Assembly (NCBI GenBank): GCA_002482645.1
Contig: DLGJ01000012.1
Span: forward strand, 186,001-250,000
Length of the DNA: 64,000 nucleotides
DNA from: Hyphomicrobiaceae bacterium UBA7697
GTDB lineage: Bacteria; Pseudomonadota; Alphaproteobacteria; Rhizobiales; Methyloligellaceae
Direction of reading: 5' to 3'
Part shown: one piece after another, positions 33,601 through 42,783 of the stretch
Position numbering within the stretch: the first letter of the stretch is position 1
Layout of the letters: every line of letters begins with the position of its first letter
The notes under the pieces: model-generated
What the model was told of the DNA's origin: nothing
Databases searched by the model: none
The model's input: the letters and a program-made list of their open reading frames with translations, nothing else
Program-made: the position numbers and the translations under genes

Positions 33601-35796
33601 ATGGCGAGTGACTCGAAATACGACATCCTGTTCGAGCCCATCAAGATCGGGCCAAAGACTCTGCACAACCGGTTCTATCAGGTGCCGCATTGTATCGGTG
33701 CTGGGTCGGACAAGCCGGGCTTCCAGGCGGCGCACCGTTCTTTGAAGGCCGAGGGAGGTTGGGCCGGTATCAACACCGAATATTGCTCGATCCACCCCGA
33801 ATCGGACGATTGCCATCGTGTTTCCGCTCGTATCTGGGACGAGGGAGACGTCCGCAATTTGCGCGCGATGACCGATCACATTCACGCCAATGGCGCTCTG
33901 GCCGGTGTCGAGATGTGGTACGGCGCGGCGCATGCACCATGCATGGAGACGCGCTGCACGTCCTACGGGCCGAGCCAGTTCAATTCCGAGTTCGAAAATC
34001 TGACCTATTGCCACGAAGCCGACCAGGACGACATCAACCGCGTGCAGCAATACTACGTGGATGCCGGTTTGCGCGCGCGGGATGCAGGCTTCGACATCGT
34101 CTATGTCTATGGCGCCCATTCCTATCTGCCGCTTCAGTTCCTGTCGCCCTACTACAACCGGCGCACCGACAAATATGGCGGTTCGCTTGAGAACCGTGCG
34201 CGATTCTGGCTCGAGACGCTGGAGAAGGTTGGCAAAGCGGTCGGTAAGGATTGCGCGATCGCCACACGTTTCGCGGTCGATACGCTTTACGGCGACGCCG
34301 GCGTCGAGGTCGAGGAAGACGGCATCAAGTTCGTCGAGCTCGCCGATCCGCTGGTCGACCTCTGGGACGTCAACGTGGGCGATATCGCCGAATGGGGCGA
34401 GGATGCCGGTCCCTCCCGCTGGTATCGCATGGGTCATCAAATTCCCTGGCAAAAGCACATCAAGCGGGTCTCCAAAAAGCCGGTCCTGGGTGTCGGCCGC
34501 TTCACCGACGCGGAGAAGATGGTCGAAGTCATCCGTGCCGGTGAGCTGGACATCATCGGCGCGGCGCGGCCGAGCATCGCCGATCCGTTCCTGCCCCAGA
34601 AGATCAAGGAAGGCCGCTTCGACGACGTACGGACCTGCATCGGCTGTAACGTCTGTATCTCGCGCTGGGAGATCGGCGGTCCTCCCTTCATCTGCACGCA
34701 GAACGCGACGGCGGGCGAGGAGTACCGGCGCGGCTGGCATCCCGAGAAGTTCCCCAAGGCCGAGTCCGACGATTCGATTCTCGTGCTCGGTGCGGGACCG
34801 GCCGGTTCGGAGGCCGCGCGCATCCTCATGGAGCGCGGGTATACCGTTCACCTGGTCGACAAAGCCGACAAGGTCGGCGGGTGCGTCAACACCATCTCGA
34901 CGCTGCCTGGCCTCGGCGAGTGGAGCTATCACCGCGATTATCGTGAGACACAGCTCAACAAGCTACTCAAGAAGAACAAGGACTCGCAGGTCGCGCTCGG
35001 CGTGAAGCCGATGACGGTCGATGACTGTCTCGACTACGGTGCCGACAAGATCATCGTGGCGACCGGTTCCCATTGGCGTACGGACGGCACCAGCGGTCTG
35101 ACCCACGAGCCGATCCCCGGCATCGACGCAACGACCCAGGATTGGTGCGTGACGCCCGAGCAGATCTTCGAAGGCAAGAAGAAGATCGGCAAGAAGGTCG
35201 TGGTGCTGAACGGCGATTGCTACTTCATGGGACCGAGCCTCGTGCAGCGGCTCAAGGAGGCCGGGCACGACGTCACCATTATTAACGGCGTTCAGATGGG
35301 CCGTTACATGGAGTTCACGCTCGAGCTCCCCAACCTGCACCGCTGGATGCACAACAACCATGTCGAGATTATCGACGGCGTTTGGGCGTCTCGCGCCGAA
35401 AAAGGCCGTATCGAAGTCTACGATATCTACGGCGACGGTTGGAAGCGGCAGTACAAGGGCCCCGGCCAGATCCCGCGCGACGAGAACAAGACCCAGCGCT
35501 GGGTCGAGTTCGACACGCTGGTGCTCGTGACGGGCCGTACCTCGGACGACGAGATCTACCGTGGCCTGAAGGCGCGGAAGAGCGAGTGGGCCGAGAAGGG
35601 CATCAAGGGCGTCTATGTCATCGGCGATGCTTGGGCACCCAAGCTCATTGCCGACGCCACTTTCGATGGACACCGCATCGCGCGCGAAATCGAAGAGGAC
35701 GATCCGCAGCATCCGAAGCCGTACCGCCGCGAGGTGGCCGTCTGGGGTGCGCCTCACATGCCCGGCGGATCCGTGGAAATCCAGTACCAGGAATAG
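33601..35796 (+). CDS. tmd: Trimethylamine dehydrogenase
   Basis: Oxidises trimethylamine to dimethylamine and formaldehyde, passing electrons to ETF. The 731-residue protein aligns by memory to Methylophilus TMADH throughout. Cys30 in RFYQVPHCIGAGSDKPGF (mature numbering) would carry 6-S-cysteinyl FMN. The aromatic substrate bowl residues are present: Tyr60 (NTEYCSI), Trp264 (DIAEWGEDAGPSRW) and Trp355 (CISRWEIGG); dimethylamine dehydrogenase has Gln at 60. The 4Fe-4S ligands C-x2-C-x2-C-x12-C lie in CIGCNVCISRWEIGGPP. A C-terminal FAD/ADP-type domain begins near residue 395 (ILVLGAGPAGSEAARILMER). Start 33601 matches TMADH; ATG 33592 abuts the GGGAG site. Confidence 0.95.
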   Translation: MASDSKYDILFEPIKIGPKTLHNRFYQVPHCIGAGSDKPGFQAAHRSLKAEGGWAGINTEYCSIHPESDDCHRVSARIWDEGDVRNLRAMTDHIHANGALAGVEMWYGAAHAPCMETRCTSYGPSQFNSEFENLTYCHEADQDDINRVQQYYVDAGLRARDAGFDIVYVYGAHSYLPLQFLSPYYNRRTDKYGGSLENRARFWLETLEKVGKAVGKDCAIATRFAVDTLYGDAGVEVEEDGIKFVELADPLVDLWDVNVGDIAEWGEDAGPSRWYRMGHQIPWQKHIKRVSKKPVLGVGRFTDAEKMVEVIRAGELDIIGAARPSIADPFLPQKIKEGRFDDVRTCIGCNVCISRWEIGGPPFICTQNATAGEEYRRGWHPEKFPKAESDDSILVLGAGPAGSEAARILMERGYTVHLVDKADKVGGCVNTISTLPGLGEWSYHRDYRETQLNKLLKKNKDSQVALGVKPMTVDDCLDYGADKIIVATGSHWRTDGTSGLTHEPIPGIDATTQDWCVTPEQIFEGKKKIGKKVVVLNGDCYFMGPSLVQRLKEAGHDVTIINGVQMGRYMEFTLELPNLHRWMHNNHVEIIDGVWASRAEKGRIEVYDIYGDGWKRQYKGPGQIPRDENKTQRWVEFDTLVLVTGRTSDDEIYRGLKARKSEWAEKGIKGVYVIGDAWAPKLIADATFDGHRIAREIEEDDPQHPKPYRREVAVWGAPHMPGGSVEIQYQE

Positions 35797-35807
35797 GCGA
35801 TCGAAGT

Positions 35808-35834
35808 CCCGGGCGGCGCTACGGCCCGCCCGGG
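35808..35834 (+). terminator. Intercistronic hairpin between tmd and the DgcB-like gene
   Basis: CCCGGGCGG (35808-35816) pairs with CCGCCCGGG (35826-35834). No T run follows (CCCTCCC). It is probably an attenuator or mRNA-stabilising structure that would raise tmd over downstream genes. Confidence 0.5.
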
Positions 35835-35919
35835 CCCTCCCTCCACGTTGGATCTCGCGGGTACGAGGTGTGTGAGGGTCTCCGCAAGAGACCGTCATGA
35901 ATTGGACGCGTGAGAGTTT

Positions 35920-38154
35920 ATGTGCATCGGCGTACTGAAGGCGCCCACAACATTCTTGGAGACGACAGTGATCGAAGCGGGACAGAACCCGGAGCAGGTA
36001 ACCCGCATTCTGTTCCAAGATTTTCCGGCGTGGATGCTGGTGTCCTTCTACGTCGTGGCGTTCTGCGCGATCGCCGTCTTTCTGTACGGTTGCTACGCGC
36101 AGGTGCGGAAATACGCGCGCGGGCGCTCGCTGTCCAAAGACGGCTTGTGGAGCGGCATCAAGCGCATGATCGAAGCGCTTTTGACCCACCGCACCCTCCG
36201 GCGCCGCGACGCCGAGGCGGGCCGCAACCATGCGCTGATCTTTTTCGGGTTCGTGCTGCTCTTTATCGGCACGTCCACCATCACACTCGAATACGACATT
36301 CTCGAGCCGCTCACGGGTTTGAAGTTCTGGTACGGCTCCTTCTATCTCTGGTTCTCGCTGATCCTCGATATCGCGGGCACGGGCTTCGTCATCGGGCTGC
36401 TTTACATGATGTATCGCAGGAAGTGGCTGGCGCTGCCGAAGCTCGACTACCGTCGCCCGGATCGCGATCCGTCGGACCCGGATTACGCGCGCGACTGGTA
36501 TCGCCTCGAAGATTGGCTGTTTCTGTGGGCGCTCGTCCTTCTCGGCGTCACGGGGTTCCTTCTGGAAGCCGCGCGGCTGGTGTGGCTGCAGAACGATCCG
36601 ACCGTTTGGGACTATCGCTGGTGGTCGCCTGTCGGCGCGATCGTGGCGTATGGCTACAAGGCCGTCGGTCTGACGTCGGCCGGAGCGGGCGACTTGCGCA
36701 TCGGCCTGTGGTGGTTCCACGGATTACTGGCGCTGACCTTCATCGCCGTGATCCCCTACACCAAGGCCAAGCATATCGTCACGGCGATGGCATCGCTTGC
36801 GCTCCGGGATGCGAAGCCTGCGGCGCACCTGCCAGACGCGGATTTGACGGCGAAGAAGGTGGGGGCCGACAGCATCACCGACTTCACCTGGAAGCAGCTT
36901 CTCAATTTCGATGCGTGCACGAAGTGCGGGCGCTGCCATGAGGCATGCCCGGCAAACGCAACCGGCTTTCCGCTATCTCCCCGCGATCTCATTTTGACTC
37001 TTCGCGAATTGTCGAACGCGACGCTCGAAGGCATTTCGATGCCGCCGCAGGACCGGCTGGCCGCGATCGGCGATGGCGTCAATCAAGTCAGGCCCGAGAC
37101 CTTGTGGTCGTGCCGGACCTGCGCGGCATGCGTGGAGATCTGCCCGGTGGGCATCGAGCACGTCCCGGTCATTGTCGAGATGCGGCGCGCGCTCGTGGAC
37201 GCGAGCGAGATGGAGCCGTCTCTGCAGAAGGCGCTTCAGAACATCCACAACAAGGGCAATTCGCTCGGCGAGAACAAGCGCAAGCGCACGGCGTGGACCA
37301 AGAAGCTCGACTTCGAGATCAAGGATGCGCGGAAGGAAGCGGTCGACGTCCTCTGGTTCGTCGGCGACTTTGCCTCGTTCGACCCGCGCTATCAGCGCGT
37401 CTCCCAGGCCTTCGCGCGAATTCTGCGTCACGCGGGCGTCGATTTCGGCATCTTGTACGAGGCCGAGATGAACGCCGGTAACGACGTTCGCCGTGTCGGC
37501 GAGGAGGGGCTGTTTCAGCATCTGGCGGAATCGAACATCGAGACGCTGCAGGAGTGCGACTTCAAGCGGATCGTGACCACCGATCCGCACTCCTACAATA
37601 CGATCCGCAACGAATATCCGGACTTCGAAGGCGTGTACGAGATCGAGCATGCGAGCGCCATGATCCAGCGCATGCTCGCCAACGGTCAAATCGCTCTGAA
37701 GAAGAAGCTCGGATCGCGCGTGACGTATCACGATCCGTGTCACCTCGGACGCTTGAACAAGGGCTTCGATCCGCCGCGCGAGTCCATACGGATGCTTGGC
37801 GCCGATCTGGTCGAGATGGAGCGCTCCCGCGACAACTCGTTCTGCTGCGGTGCCGGCGGCGGCCGGATCTGGATTCCCGATCCGACCGACAAGGAGAAGC
37901 CGTCCGAAAACCGCGTGCGGGAGGCGGCGCGGATCGACGGACTGGAAGTCCTCGTCGTCAACTGCCCGAAATGCATGAACATGTTCGAGGATGCGCGCAA
38001 GTCCACCGGCAACGAAGACAATTTCCGCGTCATGGAACTGATCGAGCTCGTCGAGGAGTGCATGGCTCTCGGCGACGAGGCCGGCCCGGATGCGGGGGGA
38101 GCACCGGCGGGCGCCTCTCCGGGCGACGCATCTCCGGCGGCGCAAGGTGCCTAG
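35920..38154 (+). CDS. Membrane Fe-S oxidoreductase, DgcB-like (ETF to quinone)
   Basis: Predicted membrane quinone reductase of 744 residues. The N-terminal third has about five hydrophobic helices with a NarI-type layout (LVSFYVVAFCAIAVFLYGCY; HALIFFGFVLLFIGTSTITL). Two 4Fe-4S motifs follow, DACTKCGRCHEACPANATGF and SCRTCAACVEICPVGIEHVP. The C-terminal CCG domain is complete (YHDPCHLGRLNKGFDP, SFCCGAGGGRIW, NCPKCMNMFEDA). The preceding CCG domain seems to have lost Cys (TTDPHSYNTIRNEYPDF where CPHC is usual). DgcB partners the TMADH-like DgcA and ETF in dimethylglycine oxidation. GTG 35968 with GGAG upstream is a good alternative start. Same operon as tmd and etfBA. Confidence 0.87.
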   Translation: MCIGVLKAPTTFLETTVIEAGQNPEQVTRILFQDFPAWMLVSFYVVAFCAIAVFLYGCYAQVRKYARGRSLSKDGLWSGIKRMIEALLTHRTLRRRDAEAGRNHALIFFGFVLLFIGTSTITLEYDILEPLTGLKFWYGSFYLWFSLILDIAGTGFVIGLLYMMYRRKWLALPKLDYRRPDRDPSDPDYARDWYRLEDWLFLWALVLLGVTGFLLEAARLVWLQNDPTVWDYRWWSPVGAIVAYGYKAVGLTSAGAGDLRIGLWWFHGLLALTFIAVIPYTKAKHIVTAMASLALRDAKPAAHLPDADLTAKKVGADSITDFTWKQLLNFDACTKCGRCHEACPANATGFPLSPRDLILTLRELSNATLEGISMPPQDRLAAIGDGVNQVRPETLWSCRTCAACVEICPVGIEHVPVIVEMRRALVDASEMEPSLQKALQNIHNKGNSLGENKRKRTAWTKKLDFEIKDARKEAVDVLWFVGDFASFDPRYQRVSQAFARILRHAGVDFGILYEAEMNAGNDVRRVGEEGLFQHLAESNIETLQECDFKRIVTTDPHSYNTIRNEYPDFEGVYEIEHASAMIQRMLANGQIALKKKLGSRVTYHDPCHLGRLNKGFDPPRESIRMLGADLVEMERSRDNSFCCGAGGGRIWIPDPTDKEKPSENRVREAARIDGLEVLVVNCPKCMNMFEDARKSTGNEDNFRVMELIELVEECMALGDEAGPDAGGAPAGASPGDASPAAQGA

Positions 38155-38164
38155 CGAGACTGTC

Positions 38165-39508
38165 ATGACCCTGGTGAACCGCGCTCTGCAATCTGGCGAT
38201 GCGTATCTGGCGGCGGCCGTCTATGCCGCCGCCGGGGCGCCGCAACGAAAGACGCTGTCCGCGCTTCTGTTCGCCACGGCGAAACGCAAGCGGCAGTTCG
38301 GCGCCGCGATCTATGCGCCGGGTGCCGTGCTCGATGTGCTCGCGTCCGATAGCGATCCGAAAGTCAGGTTGCGGGTTGCGCGCAATCCCGCGGCGCCTAC
38401 GGCGGCACTCGCGCGGCTTGCGGAGCCCGAGCCGTCACCCGAGATGGCCGCGGCCATCGCGTCGCACGCCAATACCGGACCCGGCATCTTGGAGCGGCTT
38501 GCGCGGTCTTCCGATCGAAGCGTTCGCCTCGCGCTTTGCGGCAATCGGAATACGCCGCCGGCGGTCCTCCAACAGCTGCTCGCGGACGGCGATCTTGCCG
38601 AGATGAAGGCCGCCGCCGCCAATCCGTCCGCCGATGCGGACATCCTGACCGCGCTTTGGGCGGGCGGAGATCTTTATGTCCGTGCGGAGGTCGCCGCGCA
38701 CGCGGCCGCGAGCGAGGCCATTCTTCGCGAGGCGTTAAGCAGCGGCGAACCGATTATCCGCCGGAAAGTGGCCGCCAATCCGGCTCTCGATACGGCGTCT
38801 CTGGAGACGCTTCTCGACGATCCGGTGGGCGCCGTCCGTGCGGCGGCGGTCCGCAATCTTGTACCCGGCGGGCAGGCTGCCGACGAACTCGCCGGGGATC
38901 CCTGCTTCCAGGTTCGACGAGCCGAGGCGCGGCATGCCGGATTGAAGCCGGACGTCGCGCGCCGTCTGTCGGCGGATCGCGATGCTTGGGTGCGGCGCTG
39001 GCTTGCGCGCAATCCCGCTACGCCGGGGGACGTGTTGGAGCGCCTCGCCGCCGACGGCGAACTCGAAGTCCGGCGGGGCGTCGGCCGGAATTCGGCTAGC
39101 CCGGCCGCGCTCGTCCGGCAATTGGCGCAGGACCCGGCCGCGTGGGTTCGGGCCGGGATCGCGCTTCGGGACGACGTTGCCGAAGACATCCTGCTGACGC
39201 TTGGGCAGGAGGACGATCCGGATGTCCTGTCGGCGGTCGGCCGGAACGTCCGCACGCCGGAAAGCCTGCTGATCCGTATCGCGCAGCACCACGATGCCGA
39301 CGTGCGCCGGTCCGTCGTTCTCAATCGAGCGGCACCGCGCGAAGCGCTTCGGCTGCTGGCCGAGGATCCTTATCCGCTCAACCGGGCCATGCTGGCACGA
39401 CATGGAAATTTGTCCGTCTCCGATCTCGAGCCGATGCTCGGCGATCCGGAACCGCAGGTGCGCTTTACGGCGGCGAGTGCTCTGATCAAAAGAGCGAACA
39501 CGAACTGA
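38165..39508 (+). CDS. Leucine-rich-repeat-variant (LRV) protein
   Basis: A solenoid protein of 447 residues made of about 15 repeats of 24-25 residues, such as SDSDPKVRLRVARNPAAPTA, SRSSDRS-type VRLALCGNRNTPPAV, and DPAAWVRAGIALRDDVAED. This is the LRV pattern first seen in Azotobacter nif regions. The usual N-terminal 4Fe-4S cap with clustered Cys is absent (one Cys in each of two repeats only). Start 38165 (MTLVNRALQSGDAYLAAA) lies 10 bases after the DgcB-like stop. It sits between the membrane Fe-S protein and etfBA, so a scaffold or docking role in electron transfer is likely (inference). Confidence 0.85.
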   Translation: MTLVNRALQSGDAYLAAAVYAAAGAPQRKTLSALLFATAKRKRQFGAAIYAPGAVLDVLASDSDPKVRLRVARNPAAPTAALARLAEPEPSPEMAAAIASHANTGPGILERLARSSDRSVRLALCGNRNTPPAVLQQLLADGDLAEMKAAAANPSADADILTALWAGGDLYVRAEVAAHAAASEAILREALSSGEPIIRRKVAANPALDTASLETLLDDPVGAVRAAAVRNLVPGGQAADELAGDPCFQVRRAEARHAGLKPDVARRLSADRDAWVRRWLARNPATPGDVLERLAADGELEVRRGVGRNSASPAALVRQLAQDPAAWVRAGIALRDDVAEDILLTLGQEDDPDVLSAVGRNVRTPESLLIRIAQHHDADVRRSVVLNRAAPREALRLLAEDPYPLNRAMLARHGNLSVSDLEPMLGDPEPQVRFTAASALIKRANTN

Positions 39509-39547
39509 GCAAGGAATGAAGAGGAATCTTGTTGTGAGGGTGAGACT

Positions 39548-40342
39548 ATGAAGATCTTGGTACCGGTGAAGCAGATCGGTGTGGTCGACGAGGACTTCGA
39601 GCTTCGCGGCGACGGCAAGGATGTCGATCCCGACTTTCTGAACTTCGAGGCCAACGAGTGGGACGACTATTCCTACGAGGCGGCGCTGCAGATCATGGAA
39701 GCGGCTGACGGCGTCGAGGTCGTTCCGGTGACGGTGGGCCCCGACGACGCGGAAGACGTTCTGCGCCGCTGCCTGGCGAAGGGCGGCGAGAGAGGTATTC
39801 GCGTTTGGGACGATGCGCTGGAAGACGCCAGCCCCGCCGCAATCGTTCAGGTTCTCGCGAAAGTCGTGGAGAAGGAGCAGCCGGATATGGTCTTTACCGG
39901 CACGCTGTCGTCCGACCGCTCTTATGCGCAAACGGGCGTCGGTCTCGCCGCGGCTCTAGGCTGGCCCCATGCGGCTGTTATCACGGGCATCGAATGGAAG
40001 CCCGGCGATCCGAAGGCGACGCTGTTGCGCGAACTCGAGGGCGGATTGGTCGAGCAGCTTTCCGTGAACTGCCCCGTCGTGCTGACCATTCAGCTCGGCA
40101 TCAACACGCCGCGCTACGCATCGTTGCGCGGCGTGAAGCAGGCAAAGGAGAAACCGGTCGAAGACCTGTCGCTCGCCGATCTAGGGCTTTCCGGCGACGA
40201 TCTTGCCGCGGCCGGCGGCTCGTTCCGGGTGCGCCGTATGTACAAGCCCGAAACCGGCCAGGCGGAACTGATCGAAGGCACGCCGGCGGAGCAGGCGGCA
40301 CGTCTGGTTGAAATCATCAATGAACTCAAAGGGGCAGCGTAA
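39548..40342 (+). CDS. etfB: Electron transfer flavoprotein beta subunit
   Basis: Small ETF subunit (264 residues) that, with EtfA, binds FAD and AMP and accepts electrons from dehydrogenases such as Tmd. MKILVPVKQIGVVDEDFELR start, FEANEWDDYSYEAALQIMEA, VFTGTLSSDRSYAQTGVGLA and LAAALGWPHAAVITGIEWKP, C-terminal beta signature. Stop and etfA start overlap (TAATG), the classic coupled arrangement. Being in the tmd operon, it is probably the specific TMADH acceptor. Confidence 0.95.
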   Translation: MKILVPVKQIGVVDEDFELRGDGKDVDPDFLNFEANEWDDYSYEAALQIMEAADGVEVVPVTVGPDDAEDVLRRCLAKGGERGIRVWDDALEDASPAAIVQVLAKVVEKEQPDMVFTGTLSSDRSYAQTGVGLAAALGWPHAAVITGIEWKPGDPKATLLRELEGGLVEQLSVNCPVVLTIQLGINTPRYASLRGVKQAKEKPVEDLSLADLGLSGDDLAAAGGSFRVRRMYKPETGQAELIEGTPAEQAARLVEIINELKGAA

Positions 40343-41301
40343 TGGGTGAGATTCTCGTTGTTGCAGAGCATCGGCAGGGGCAACTCAACCCGGCCACGCT
40401 GGAAACGATCGCTGCCGCGGTGAACCTGAAGGGCGGCTCCGATCGCAAGATCGCGGTCGCCGTTCTTGCCGAGAACCCGGACGATTTCGTCGGGCAGGTC
40501 GGCAAGGCCGGTGTTGACGAGATCGTCAAGGTGCCCGTCGGCGTCGCATCGTTTCAAAGCGATACCTACGAAGCCGCGGTTTTGGCGCTCGCGGAGGCCC
40601 GCAAGCCCTCCGTCATCATGCTTCCCCACACGGTCGACACGTGGGGTTATGCGCCCGCCGTCGCGGTTCGTGGCGGGTTCGGCTGCGCGACCGACGTCTT
40701 CGAAGCAAAATATGACGGTGACGAGCTTGTCGCGGTCCGGGCGGCCTATGCGGAGAAGCTGCATATGGAGGTCGATTTCCCGGGCAAGGACACGGTGGTT
40801 CTGACGGTTCGGACCAACGTCTTCAAACCGTCCGAGGACGACGCCTCGCCAAGCGTCAGCGACTTCGCGGCTCCGCCGGCCGAGGCCCGCACGACCCATA
40901 TGAAGTTCATCGAGCCGGAGCAAACCGGCGACGTGGACATCACGCAGGCCGAATACATGCTTTCGATCGGCCGCGGGGTCGGCGAGGAGGACAATGTCGA
41001 GGAGTTCAAGGAACTCGCCGATACGCTCGGCTTCACCTTGGGTTGCTCGCGGCCGATCGCGGACAATGGCTGGCTGCCGAAATCCCGCCAGGTTGGACAG
41101 TCGGGCAAGACCGTGGCCAAGTGCAAGGTCTATGTCGCACTCGGAATCTCGGGATCGGTGCAGCACATGGCCGGCATGAAGCACGTCCCCAACATCATCG
41201 CGGTCAACAAGGATGCCGAAGCGTCCATCTTCACGATCGCGAGATACGGTATTGTCGGCGACATGTTCGAAATCGCCGAAGAGCTACGCGAACAGATGTG
41301 A
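40342..41301 (+). CDS. etfA: Electron transfer flavoprotein alpha subunit
   Basis: Large ETF subunit (319 residues) holding FAD. N-terminus MGEILVVAEHRQGQLNPATL; FAD domain signature SRPIADNGWLPKSRQVGQSG, KVYVALGISGSVQHMAGMKH and IIAVNKDAEASIFTIARYGI are intact. It overlaps etfB by one base and ends before a strong terminator, closing the tmd operon. Confidence 0.97.
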   Translation: MGEILVVAEHRQGQLNPATLETIAAAVNLKGGSDRKIAVAVLAENPDDFVGQVGKAGVDEIVKVPVGVASFQSDTYEAAVLALAEARKPSVIMLPHTVDTWGYAPAVAVRGGFGCATDVFEAKYDGDELVAVRAAYAEKLHMEVDFPGKDTVVLTVRTNVFKPSEDDASPSVSDFAAPPAEARTTHMKFIEPEQTGDVDITQAEYMLSIGRGVGEEDNVEEFKELADTLGFTLGCSRPIADNGWLPKSRQVGQSGKTVAKCKVYVALGISGSVQHMAGMKHVPNIIAVNKDAEASIFTIARYGIVGDMFEIAEELREQM

Positions 41302-41331
41302 TCAGGGCGGTTCACGCCCAGCGCTTACCGG

Positions 41332-41367
41332 AAGGACCGTCACGCCCCGGAGTGACGGTCCTTTTGC
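41332..41367 (+). terminator. Terminator after etfA
   Basis: AAGGACCGTCAC (41332-41343), loop GCCCCGGA, GTGACGGTCCTT (41352-41363), then TT. A perfect 12-bp stem, between convergent etfA and the PAS-GGDEF gene; its A-rich left arm makes it possibly bidirectional. Confidence 0.9.
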
Positions 41368-41400
41368 GTTTGGGATGGATCTTCGAGGACGTGCCGCCGA

Positions 41401-42783
41401 TCAAGCAGCGGGCGCATCGCTCATCTCGGCGACCTGGATACGGCCGATGCCTGAATTGCCGGCACGGGCCGCCGCGGTCGCCGCCACGCCGAGAATGTTC
41501 TCGGCCGATTCGGCGCCGATCTTACCGAGACCTGTCGCGATACCGATGCTGGCCGTCAAAAGGAATTTGTCGTCGCCTTCGCCGACCGGTGCGCGAAGCG
41601 CTTTCTGTATCCGCTCCGCCAATTGCGAGGCGTCGCATGTCCCGGCGAGGCCCGCGTGCAGGATCGCAAACTCGTTGCGAGTCCAGCGGCAAAGAGAATC
41701 CGAGCGGTCGAGAACGGACTCGATGCGCCGTCCGATGTTCAGAAGAGCCCGTTCTCTCGAATCGGCGCTCAGCGAGTCATACCAATTCTCAAACTGATCG
41801 AGGTGCAGAACTAGAACGGCCGCGTTCGAACTGCTCACCCGGTGCGCCAGGGCCATTTTCAATCGGTCGAGAAATAGTGTGGGGGTCGGCAATCCGCTCG
41901 CGGCGTCGTAGAGACCATCGCTTCTGTGGCGCAACTGCTCGTGCCGCTCCTGCGTGATATCGGTGATGAAACCTTCGACCCCAAGCAACTCACCGCTCGT
42001 GTAAAAGTTGCCGTGCCCTCTCTCGAGAACCCACTTCACCTCTCCCTGAGCCGTACGAATGCGATACATCAGCTCGAAGGGACGGCTCTCGCGCAGACTC
42101 GCCTGAACATGTTCCCAGACCTGGTCGCGGTCCTGCCGCAGAATGAGATCGGCATAGGTGAGTTGGTTATTGTTCACGAGAGCTTCCGGCGGATAGCCCG
42201 TGAGCGCCTCGCAGCCTTTGCTCATATATTCCATCGTCCACTGACGGTTGTTGCGGCAGCGATAGACGAGACCCGGGAGATTGTTGATCAGGGTCTCGAT
42301 GGTCCGATGGCTGGCCTCCTTGAGTCCCTCTTGCTGCACCCGGCTTCCGACTTCCGACAGCGTCCCGACGAAGCCCTCGCAACGTCCTTGGCCGGAAATC
42401 AGGGCTTGCGCGGTTGCTTCGAGATACATCGTCTCGCCATCCCGCGTCAGGAAGCGCAAGACGAGAACGGGCGGACTTTCGCAGTCGCGCTTGCAGGCGT
42501 CGAGATAACGCATCCAGCGGTTCTGATCCGTCGGGTGCAGGTAATAGGCTTGAGTCAGGTTGCCGACGTCCGATTGGCCGAAGCCGGTCAAGCGCTCCCA
42601 AGCCGCGTTCACATAACGGAGGTTGCCGTCCGTATCGGCGATGAAGACGACCGTTTCGATCGCATTCAGGACCGGCTCGAACAAAGGCGGCGTCACGTGG
42701 TCGAACTCGACGGAGACTCCGTTGGACAGAGACCACGAGTGGGTCAGCATCTCGGTCAGACGTTCTACGGTCGCGCGTACCAT
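41401..42783 (-). CDS. PAS-PAS protein with degenerate GGDEF domain
   Basis: 460-residue signalling protein, cytoplasmic (no membrane helix). PAS 1 is at about 34-150 (VFIADTDGNLRYVNAAWERL), PAS 2 with a PAC motif at about 165-290 (GLVYRCRNNRQWTMEYMSKG; VKWVLERGHGNFYTSGELLG). A GGDEF-like domain is at about 300-450 (DAASGLPTPTLFLDRLKMAL and TASIGIATG). The active-site motif reads SLCRWTRNEFAILHAGL: GG is replaced by TR, so cyclase activity is doubtful. It may bind a nucleotide or act by protein contact (inference). Convergent with etfA. Confidence 0.85.
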   Translation of the reverse strand: MVRATVERLTEMLTHSWSLSNGVSVEFDHVTPPLFEPVLNAIETVVFIADTDGNLRYVNAAWERLTGFGQSDVGNLTQAYYLHPTDQNRWMRYLDACKRDCESPPVLVLRFLTRDGETMYLEATAQALISGQGRCEGFVGTLSEVGSRVQQEGLKEASHRTIETLINNLPGLVYRCRNNRQWTMEYMSKGCEALTGYPPEALVNNNQLTYADLILRQDRDQVWEHVQASLRESRPFELMYRIRTAQGEVKWVLERGHGNFYTSGELLGVEGFITDITQERHEQLRHRSDGLYDAASGLPTPTLFLDRLKMALAHRVSSSNAAVLVLHLDQFENWYDSLSADSRERALLNIGRRIESVLDRSDSLCRWTRNEFAILHAGLAGTCDASQLAERIQKALRAPVGEGDDKFLLTASIGIATGLGKIGAESAENILGVAATAAARAGNSGIGRIQVAEMSDAPAA

